Source: Chinchilla lanigera | Taxonomy: Eukaryota > Chordata > Mammalia > Rodentia > Chinchillidae | NCBI RefSeq assembly: GCF_000276665.1 | Contig: NW_004955481.1 | Span: forward strand, 1,244,172 to 1,308,171 | Length of the DNA stretch: 64,000 nt | Direction of reading: 5' to 3' | In this document: positions 56,400 to 64,000 of the stretch, piece by piece | Numbering within the stretch: position 1 is the stretch's first letter | Layout of the letters: each line of letters opens with the position of its first letter | The notes under the pieces: model-generated | The model's input: the letters and a program-made list of their open reading frames with translations, nothing else | The model's database searches: none | What the model was told of the DNA's origin: nothing | Translations under genes and position numbers: made by a program

Positions 56400-57110
56400 T
56401 CCTGAAACGTGGCTAAGCAAGCCACCCCCCCCCTTTAATTAGTGGCTCCTTTGTGGAGGGTTTGCTGCATGGAGGGAGCCCAGTAGAAGAGGGATAGCTC
56501 ATCTGCAGGGACGCACCTTGTAAAGCGATTCAGATTTTAAATAAATAGCGGAGATGGCGCTGGCGGTGGGAGTTAGGGTGTTTTGGAAGCAGAAACAAAC
56601 GCTTCTGCAGGAGACAAACCCAAGCGCTGAAGAGATCAGGTTTCCTAGGCAAACCTATAAGCCTCTAAAATTTTAGGCCAGTAGAAATGACCTCTGTACC
56701 ATGGCTCACTGAAGATATAAATAAACCTCAACATGAACAGCAGTGTCAACGGTGAGAGGAGTCCAATTGGGGCTTATTTTTAAAAAGTCTCGGTTGTTCT
56801 GGCTCCATCTCGGGGCAGGGTATTCATGAACACAAAGCTCTGCTCCCTGCAGCGAGCTCTTCTGCCTTTGCAGGCGCCAGCCCTTGGTTACCTAACGGTT
56901 GAAAGGAAGCTATACCACACACAAGTTAAATATAGGCTGGGTTATCTGCATTTTACAAGCACCAAGCCCGTTATCTGAGGAAGCTGTCATTTTTAATGAC
57001 AGCACAAACTTCCAATTACCAACAAAGTAATACACCAGGGAGCACGTACAGTTTTATAAGAATGGCTCACCATTATTAAAAGTTTACATGATCACTTTTG
57101 AATTGGATAT
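56400..57110. promoter_or_regulatory. AT-rich repeat-free block, candidate conserved element
   Basis: Contains cctttaattagtggctcc, atttttaatgacagcac, tccaattaccaacaaagtaa. No repeat family recognised. Inferred regulatory potential only. Confidence 0.3.
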
Positions 57111-57370
57111 ATTTCAAATGAGGCGGGGGGGGGGCATTAAGTTTTTCACCCAGTCTATTCACGGCAAGAAAAATAGATACTGTTTTCCTGAAAATTGTAC
57201 ATTCTAAGCTTTAGCAACAGCTTAGAAGGGGTGCAGGGCGACAGCCCTGAAGAGCTCAGCAAAGATGAAAGGCTGAGGTGGCTGGGTGGTTTGGTCAAAG
57301 TTTCAGGTACAGCTACGTGTTCCCTGCCAAGCCACAAGCACTCACAACTGCCCCAGTATGAAGCAGGGAT

Positions 57371-57480
57371 CTGAGCTGAATGTGGTGGTGGATGCCTGTG
57401 ATTCCAACTACTGAGGCTGAGGCAGGAGTATCACAAGTTTGAGGCTAGTCTGGGAAACGTAGCAAGATCTTGTCTCAAAA
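57371..57480 (+). repeat. B1-type SINE, diverged
   Basis: tgaatgtggtggtggatgcc, actgaggctgaggcaggagt, agcaagatcttgtctcaaaa. Confidence 0.85.
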
Positions 57481-57489
57481 TGCAAAAAG

Positions 57490-57685
57490 TAAGCGGGGCG
57501 TGGTGGTGTATGCCACCAGAACTCTGGGAGGCTGGGGCAAGAGCAGAAATTCAAGCCCAGCTTGGGCAACTTAGCAAAATTAGTGAGACCCTGTCTCAAA
57601 AAATAGTGTTGGGGATGTAGTTCAGTGCAGAGGATTTGGATTCAATCCCCAGTACCATAAATAAGTAAATAAATAAATAATAAGA
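57490..57685 (+). repeat. Composite B1-dID SINE
   Basis: agcggggcgtggtggtgtat ... gtgagaccctgtctcaaaaa, then gttggggatgtagttcagtg, ttggattcaatccccagtac and an (aaat)n tail. Confidence 0.88.
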
Positions 57686-58017
57686 GGGGCCGAGGATACA
57701 GCTATTCACAAAGGGAACCCAACTTCCTTTGGAGCCTTCTGTCCCCTTCCATGGCGTCCACACAGCTTCCTGTGATAAATGCAGAGTGAGTGACTACGGC
57801 CAGGTGTGGCGTGTTCTTCCACACACACCCCTTGACCTAAATGAAGGCTACAATTTGTGCCCCAAGTCACCCAATTTTTTTGTGAAGTCTTTGATGATAC
57901 TGCAGTCTTTAGTGATCTCTCCATCTACTGAATTTTAATTTCACTATGATAGGACTACTTAGACCCATGCCTTACTTCAAACAGACCACAGTTCTTGGGA
58001 ACAAAGTATCTCGATTT

Positions 58018-58100
58018 AACCACGTGGCTCAGTGATGGAGCATGTGCTTAGCACGTGCAAGGCCCTGGATCTGATCCTCAGCACCAAACCAAACCAACCC
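58018..58100 (+). repeat. ID-type SINE
   Basis: accacgtggctcagtgatgg, agcatgtgcttagcacgtgc, aaggccctggatctgatcct, cagcacc. Confidence 0.85.
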
Positions 58101-58104
58101 CCCC

Positions 58105-59020
58105 AGTCACCAAGAATGAGGTTAGAACAGGTGGATAACAACTACTTGCTTTTCTTAATGACTAATCAAAACTGCTAGCACAGGGCATAATTAAAAGATT
58201 TAAGGACTATCAAGTAATAGCTTTAGAAAAATAATCAGGTTGATTTAGAAAGCAAATCAAATGTGTTCCTGGGAGGCTATTTCTGCCACACTGGCAGAAA
58301 ACAAGGGTCCTGAGGTCTCTTTGAGGCCGTGTCCCACATTCTCAAGGCAGGTGGGGTACTGTGGGTGGCTCCAGAGTTTCCCTTTCCCGTCCTCCCTCCA
58401 TTAACCTAAGGGTCTGCTCAAATTACCTGCCAGCCCTGATGGTACAGAGGGTTAGAGGAGTCATCACCGAACTCAGGAAATGGAAAAACAATCAGGGAAC
58501 CGAGCAGAACAAGAGGTAGAGGCATATATTTTCACAGTAGTGTAAAGCAGAAGTGCTTGTGCCCACCAGAACCTGAGCTTATGATAACAAGTTTTAAAAA
58601 GGCAAAAGCATCTGGCAAGTGATTGGTTCCCATAAATTTACACATCCATATAGCCAAATACCATTTAAAATTATGCAGATCTGTTATTGAAATAGAAAAG
58701 ATGTCCAATATATAGCGCTAGAAAGTGTTACAGAATGGTATATATATGGCATTTTTTGTGTGTGTGGTGCTAAAGATCTTATGCCTGTTACTTAACTGTT
58801 CTACCACTGATATATAGCTATATATCTCTATTATATAGCTATATATATATAGCTATACAATCTCCCCATTTTGTATAACTGTTAAACTTATATAAATATA
58901 TACACAGCAAAGAGTACACAAGCGATTATTGCTGATTGGTGAGATTATGGGCCATTTGGTTATTCTTATCTGCAGGTTATTTTTCTAAAATGAATGTGGA
59001 CTATTTGCATAAGAAGTAAT
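58105..59020. other. Intergenic DNA
   Basis: Contains a decayed reversed ID (about 58762-58815) and a TA-rich palindromic stretch (58810-58857, gatatatagctatatatc ... tatagctatac). Otherwise nothing recognised. Confidence 0.45.
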
Positions 59021-59022
59021 CA

Positions 59023-59210
59023 CCATGCTGGGTGCAGTGGTCCACACCAATAACCCCAACTACTTGGAAGGGCAGAGGGAGAAATATTGCAAGTTCAAGG
59101 CCAGCCTGGACAACATGGCAAGGCCCTATCTCAAAATTAAAACCCTGTCCTCAAAAAAGGGATGGGTTGTAGTTCAATGCAAAGGTCCGAATCTCCAGTA
59201 CAATGAATGA
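59023..59210 (+). repeat. Composite B1-dID SINE
   Basis: catgctgggtgcagtggtcc, caagttcaaggccagcctgg, caaggccctatctcaaaatt, then gatgggttgtagttcaatgc and ccgaatctccagtac. Confidence 0.85.
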
Positions 59211-59265
59211 AGGAAGAAAGGAAGGAAGGAAGGAAGGAAGGAAGGAAGGAAGGAAGGAAGGAAGG
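59211..59265 (+). repeat. (GGAA)n microsatellite
   Basis: About 11-12 consecutive GGAA units, grown from the A-rich tail of the preceding SINE. Confidence 0.97.
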
Positions 59266-59269
59266 TAGA

Positions 59270-59855
59270 TATACTTCAGCACTGAGTAGAGGAAAAAAAA
59301 ATCAAATCAATGGTCCAATTTTCTCCTTTCTTTGATAACTTTAACAATATTTAACATCACCTTAATAAAAAAATATGTATTTTTAACATCTAAACTCTAT
59401 TCTTTTTGAGAAAACAATTATTCCCAGAGGTGACTATGAAAGTTGTAATTTTCTCTGTAAGACAAAAGAGCTACCAAACCATGTAACAAGGTGGAGGATA
59501 AAACCACACCAAACCTGATCTCTCTTTGAGGGGAAGAAGCAGTTTACTAGGGGAACAGTGGCCTAACAAGTGGAAAGGAGAGAAGGAGGCCGAACAACCT
59601 GTTTTTGCTTTCGATAAATACAACCTGGCAGGCATATAACCAAAGAAACATAAGTCAATATGAACCTTTACATGCTGGGCTGGCAAACTTCACTTTTAGA
59701 CAGTTTATTAATTATGTAGTCAATAACCATGGGTTTCATTAGCATATTAAATACCACAATCAATATTATTTATACTTTTCAAATACAGGCCACTCAGGAA
59801 AAAAAAATGGGGGAGGGGGAAAGGCTTCTGACCCTGTAGTTCAAAAAAGTCAAAA
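59270..59855. other. AT-rich DNA beyond the inferred RPA1 poly(A) site
   Basis: Repeat-free, e.g. cagtttattaattatgtagt and attagcatattaaataccac near 59700-59750. No gene. Confidence 0.35.
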
Positions 59856-59879
59856 CAGCACACTAGAGATTAGCAAGGC

Positions 59880-59885
59880 TTTAAT
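59880..59885 (-). terminator. RPA1: Candidate distal poly(A) signal ATTAAA for RPA1
   Basis: ATTAAA on the minus strand with a GU/U-rich downstream element about 25-50 nt further. Chosen also because the implied UTR length is about right; not proven. Confidence 0.35.
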
Positions 59886-62084
59886 GGAAAGCATAAAACA
59901 CTGAAAATATGGACAGAAATCAGATTATTACCTTTTTTTCCCCCCTGCCTCTTTCACAGTGAGACGGGAGGGAATTCAAGAACCATTTAAAATAAGGCAA
60001 ATGATTAGATTGTTTTTTCCCTAATTGCTTAACGCTGGTGTCATGGTGTACATAAAATAAACATTGATCTCTTAGTGAAAGATAAGAAATAGAACATGAA
60101 CAGCCTTTCGAGGTAAACTGTATCCAGGAGAATTCTACAAACTGTGCGCCAGAATCTACTTAGGCAACCCTCTGGGACCTAAATCTCTTAAAAGCATAAC
60201 AGTGCAGCCAATTTCTGAGGCAGCTCCGCTGGTGATGCGATTTTTTAGTAGGGAAATCTGTTAAACATCCTCCCTCAGGGAGCCCCCTCCTCCCTCCCAC
60301 TCCCCCCGGAGTTCTGATCACACCCATGTAGATGTGCTGGTTCTGTCACGCTACTGCTGTGAATGCGTGGGTCTGGCCTAGCGTTCTCTGGACGTGCCCG
60401 GCTGTAGCTGCTGGTCAGTCCTCACTGGGCAGACACAGGCACACCGGGGAGAGGCGGGAATGCAGGGAGCAGCAGATATAAAAGACCAGTTACCAGACTG
60501 AAAGCTAGATTACCATTTCCAACCCACAATTTGTCAATCCAAAACACTGTTGAAGACTATAATTTTCTAGTCAATGCTTTATAAGGTCAGATAGGAAAGA
60601 GCTTCCATAAAAATTGTGGTCTAGCCAGAGAATCAAGTGCAACCCAATTCCCATCTCGAGGCTTAGGGAAGGGTAAGGAGGGAGGCGTCTCGACCATCAG
60701 TGGTCCACAGAGGGACTCCTGTCTCTTCTCGACCATGGGAGCCACCCTGTCTAGGGCTGGCTGGTTCCCCCGCCCCTCTGCAAGGCAGACAGCCAAGGAC
60801 CAAACAGACCAGGCACCATCGCTCTTGTTTCACAGAGCCCCAGTATGGTGCACTTGCACGAATTAAAAACCAGGGCCTGTAGCTGCAGGGGGGACTGCAA
60901 CACTGCCTGGCTACCTCCAGAGATGTGCAGCACATGCCAAGCAGGGGTTGCAGCAACCGGATAGATAATTAATATGATTAGGAACACACAGAGTAAGCAT
61001 GCTCGTGCTGACTGAAAAGCCCAGTAGCATAATTACTGTTTTCTTACTCGCTCACTGTCTGTATACATTTCAAAGCCTGGCTGCTGTTAGACTGCTGTGT
61101 AAACATCAATAAAATCCCAAAGTGCCAGATCATCAACATTCTTAGGCACAATGGCTTTTTCTTTTGTGTTTTCATTCTTTTAGAGATGCATTTCAAGGTT
61201 GCAAACATTAGGAAGCGTGATCTTCAGGCCTTGGACTAATCTGAGTCTGTAATGAGTTAACGTCTCTCCCAAGTGAACATTTATTATGAAGGCTAATTAA
61301 TTGCTTTCCAGTTACGAGAACCCTTTGCACGGAGAAAGTGGGATTCACGAGCAAAGACTATACTGTTTATTAAGACAAAGCACAAAAACAAAGGGTTCAC
61401 TCCTTCAAAATCCTATTTTAACATACCTTTAATCAAGAAGTAAAACATAAACGCAAGAAGTATGTACAGGTAGGAAAAATGTACATTCGCCAAACAAAAT
61501 GCAACATTAACTGAAGTGAAAACTCGAGCAATGCTTTGTAGTTGCCTGCATGTCTCCAGGGGACAGCAAGTCAATGCTTATCAGCCATCCTCAGAAGAGA
61601 CAATTTTGATTAATATCAGACCTATCTGACTCAGTCTATTAAATCTATTAAACCCTGAAGGAAGGATAGTCTTCAGATATAAAGATATGCCTTTGATTAA
61701 TAATTCTACCCTATTGCCATTCCAAGCATTAACAACTACGCGGCACCTCTAGAAAGAGAGCGCCTTTGAATTCTAGGAAGACACCCTTCCTCGGTATGGG
61801 TCCCCACCACCACTTCCCAGCGCCCCCAGGAGGAGTCCAGTTGTAAAGGTGTCACCACTGGAGAAGCAAAGCTTTGGCGACATAATTTTTTCACTGTTTG
61901 AAGAGTTAGGGTCAATTACTTGTGACATAATTCCTGCTTGAAGATAATGAAATCTTACTAAAATTGACAGAAGCCTGAAGTCAGAGGGAGGGACTGGGGC
62001 TCTGCTACCTGCTGTGGACTCCCAGGGCTGATGGCTTACATCACCACTCTCTGAGCACCATCCTCTCCCTACCGACCGGCCCAA

Positions 62085-62150
62085 GGCGCTCACAGAGGGG
62101 AAACTGAGGTCCACCCAGAGGCTCTGTAATGGTGGCAGAGGTGGGACTGT
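62085..62150 (+). repeat. MIR fragment within the RPA1 3' UTR region
   Basis: agaggggaaactgaggtcca, gtggcagaggtgggactgta: MIR core, antisense to RPA1. Confidence 0.55.
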
Positions 62151-62223
62151 AGCATGGGGTGGGAAGAAATCAGCTCCATTTCAGCTCTGCTTTCAAACGT
62201 CTGCCTAGTCAGCGCTGCAGTCC

Positions 62224-62328
62224 TCACATCCCTGCGTTTCTCCTGATGTTCATGATCAGCCTTCTGCCGTAGTCTCTGTAGTCCACAGGCTTCACGTCCA
62301 TCACAGTGGCCTTAATTCGAGACTCATC
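62224..62328 (-). CDS. RPA1: Replication protein A 70-kDa subunit, last coding exon
   Basis: Encodes the final 34 residues of RPA70 and the stop. It begins [17 protein letters not shown] after a ctcttctcttcaaag acceptor and ends ...IRRNAGM, with TGA at 62224-62226 on the minus strand. This segment closes DBD-C and forms the C-terminal helix that packs with RPA2 and RPA3 in the trimer core (established for the family). Differences from human, recalled from memory, are conservative except in the last few residues (RRNAGM here, RRSALM in human). The gene is convergent with RTN4RL1, as in human. Confidence 0.96.
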   Translation of the reverse strand, partial: DESRIKATVMDVKPVDYRDYGRRLIMNIRRNAGM

Positions 62329-62467
62329 CTTTGAAGAGAAGAGTGGTTTGTGAGTGATGGAAGCCCCTGTGTGGAGCAGTGGCAATAACCTTCTTTGCTT
62401 CTGTGGGTTCAAGGAGCCCAGCAGGAGCAAACGGACACACTGGATTCAGAGTTCAGTAATTCCCACC

Positions 62468-62488
62468 AAAAAAAAAAAAAAAAAAAAA
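62468..62488 (+). repeat. A21 homopolymer in the last RPA1 intron
   Basis: Twenty-one consecutive A. In RPA1 sense this is T21, about 140 nt upstream of the final 3' splice site. Confidence 0.97.
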
Positions 62489-62779
62489 CCCAACAAACAC
62501 TAGGAGCAAGAGCGTAGCTCACAACTTCCACAGCTAGGTCAGCAGCCAGATGCCCTCTGAGCACGGGCTCTTTCCCCCAAATGAGTGAAGCTTGCAGCTG
62601 GCAAGGATGCTGGCAAAATTCCCCCTCCTATTTGTATATTTAGCTCCAAGGGTGAAACCGAGCCTCGAGAGGCAGAATGTGGTGACACCCAGAGGCTGCA
62701 GTCTGGCCAGAGGCTGTCACACTTCTGCATGCTCAGTAATTACTAGATACACTAAGGTTTACGAGTAAAGGTGAGATAA

Positions 62780-63005
62780 AGCCTGAAAGGTGGACTGCCT
62801 GGATCTGAATCTCAGCCCTGCACTTGCCAGCGAACGACGTCTGGCTAGAGACCCATTCCCTGAATGCCTGTGTCTTTTCATTGGTAAATGGGGCTAACAT
62901 TTGTTCTAACTTTGAAGGTACTGTAAGGATCAAGGGAGACAAAACAGGTAAAGGATGTAGCTGGACAGCACATGACAGTGCTCAGTAAATCGTTATTATG
63001 CTACA
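62780..63005 (+). repeat. MIR SINE remnant in the last RPA1 intron
   Basis: cctggatctgaatctcagcc, aatgcctgtgtcttttcatt, ggtaaatggggctaacattt, gtgctcagtaaatcgttatt. Confidence 0.9.
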
Positions 63006-63403
63006 TAGCATATGATATTATGGCCAATTTAAGGAATTTTCTAGGTAATTTTAATAACAAATGGCCTTTGTTTCATACACTCATTTTTTTTTAGAACCGA
63101 AATTTTTGGGAGATGGCAGTGCACTACGCTCACTATTATTTTGTCAGAATACAGACAAAAAACCTCCAGGTTTTAACAGAAAAGGACACAGAACATTTCC
63201 ACCCTAGATGTTTAGACAAAACACTGAATTTACGTCATCTGAAAATGGAGTTGGTGATTGTACTTCCGCAGATTTCATAAGTAATGAGCACAAGGTGCTC
63301 AGCCCCGGCTCTGACACTCGGCAGGTGTCTCCCCGACATGACGCTGGAATGCTGCTGTGTGGGGGTTTCCATCCCGAGCCTTTGGTCCGGGCTCTTTACT
63401 CAC

Positions 63404-63490
63404 ATTGTAGGTCTCCAGTTTGACCCTGATTTTGAATGTGAAGGATCGAAAGTTGGCATTCTGGAAAACTTCTTCAAATGCCTGCTCGTT
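63404..63490 (-). CDS. RPA1: Replication protein A 70-kDa subunit, penultimate coding exon (partial gene)
   Basis: Encodes 29 residues of the C-terminal DNA-binding domain (DBD-C, an OB fold) of RPA70. RPA70 is the large subunit of the heterotrimeric RPA complex that coats single-stranded DNA in replication, repair and checkpoint signalling. Read on the minus strand, the exon follows a gtttttgtag acceptor and begins [17 protein letters not shown]. It ends ...LETYN directly before a gtgagt donor (63398-63403). Both junctions are phase 0, and the reading continues exactly into DESRIKA of the next exon. The sequence is nearly identical to vertebrate RPA1; substitutions relative to human (recalled) include T/K/I for I/R/V in the FRSF-IRVK strand. 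Upstream exons lie beyond position 64000. Confidence 0.96.
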
Positions 63491-64000
63491 CTACAAAAAC
63501 AAATAAAAAACTTCACACATGGAAACTACCAGGCTACTTAAAAATACCTGTAAGACTTTTGAAAAGATATTGAGAAAATGATCACCCCCAGTGGTCTGAC
63601 ATTACTTAGGAATGACTAATTTACAGGTGATGCTCACCACATAAAACTACTTAAGAAGAACTACATTAAAAGTTAAAATAGAAGTTTTCCCTCAGCGTCC
63701 ACAGGGGCTTGGATCCAGGACTCCCGCTACTGCCAGAGGACACAAAAATCCAAGGATGCTCAAACTCCTTACATAAAGTACCATAGTATTTGCCCACAAG
63801 TGCACGTATATTCCTCTATACTTTAAATCATCTCTAGATTACTTATCAAACCTAACACAGTAAGAAATGTATGAAAATGGTTTGTTACACTGTAACATTA
63901 GGCAATAACAAGAAACAAAATTGGTACATGTTCAGCGAGACACAATTTTCCCCACAAAATATTTTAAGTTCACAGTTGTTTGAGTTTGCAGATGCAGAAA
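63491..64000 (-). other. RPA1: RPA1 upstream intron (partial)
   Basis: Lies upstream of the gtttttgtag acceptor. No further RPA1 exon is recognisable before the window ends. About half of it is an old DNA-transposon remnant (63690-63945). Confidence 0.85.
63690..63945 (+). repeat. Tigger/mariner-type DNA transposon remnant (partial)
   Basis: cttggatccaggactcccgc, aaaaatccaaggatgctcaa, ctttaaatcatctctagatt, acttatcaaacctaacacag, ggtacatgttcagcgagaca: order of a common old eutherian DNA element. Subfamily not assigned; no transposase frame. Confidence 0.7.

Larger units (their letters stand above)
59860..62223 (-). other. RPA1: RPA1 3' UTR (end approximate)
   Basis: Begins after the stop codon at 62224. 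The best distal poly(A) signal on the minus strand is ATTAAA (TTTAAT at 59880-59885 on plus). It is followed in sense by a T/G-rich stretch near 59825-59860. That gives a UTR of about 2.35 kb, near the length I recall for human RPA1. Earlier AATAAA hexamers (near 61366 and 61277) could give shorter forms. The body is unique, AT-rich and mostly repeat-free, apart from a MIR fragment near 62085-62150. Confidence 0.5.
62329..63403 (-). other. RPA1: RPA1 last intron
   Basis: Bounded by a gtgagt donor (63398-63403) and a caaag acceptor (62329 side), about 1.07 kb, phase 0. It contains a 21-base A run on the plus strand (62468-62488, poly-T in RPA1 sense) and a MIR remnant (about 62780-63005). Confidence 0.93.

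Overview
The window is mammalian nuclear DNA and almost certainly from a rodent. It carries many 7SL-derived B1 SINEs, which are rodent-specific and here have the internal tandem duplication. It also carries tRNA-like ID elements and composite B1-dID elements. The older background is MIR, L2, MaLR-type LTR and DNA-transposon remnants. The B1/ID/B1-dID mix would suit a beaver/kangaroo-rat or squirrel-related lineage better than mouse or rat, but the species is not fixed by what I can see. There is nothing bacterial here: no operons, CRISPR arrays or tRNA/rRNA genes.

Only two protein-coding genes are supported, and they face each other. RTN4RL1 (Nogo receptor-like 1, NgR3) is on the + strand. 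Its large second exon at 30031-31355 encodes all of the protein except about the first four residues. Exon 1 was not found, so positions 1-30030 are read as the downstream part of its long first intron. RPA1 (70-kDa subunit of replication protein A) is on the - strand. Its penultimate coding exon is 63404-63490 and its last coding exon is 62224-62328, with a 3' UTR running leftwards from 62223. The tail-to-tail order RTN4RL1-RPA1 matches human 17p13.3, which supports both identifications.

Layout: 1-30030 is RTN4RL1 intron 1, with MIR/L2/old LINE remnants, a MaLR LTR with a nested SINE, many B1/ID SINEs, a near-perfect inverted repeat (8951-9129 against 9640-9818), a 154-bp purine tract, a compound inverted local duplication inside a B1 (24851-25806), and a homeodomain-site-rich non-repetitive block about 1 kb before exon 2. 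30031-31355 is the coding exon, followed by a 3' UTR to about 33.1 kb. 33.1-59.8 kb is intergenic: repeats to about 51.7 kb, then a largely repeat-free stretch (51.7-57.3 kb) with a dense CpG island (53300-53520) and AT-rich, conserved-looking blocks that look like regulatory DNA. 59.9-64.0 kb is the 3' end of RPA1.

The two genes do not work together biochemically. One is a GPI-anchored neuronal surface receptor and the other a nuclear single-strand DNA-binding protein; they are only chromosomal neighbours. No previously undescribed biological system is evident. The most unusual signals are structural (compound template-switch-like inversion, inverted duplication, chimeric SINE insertion) and regulatory (CpG island, recurring PBX-MEIS decamers).
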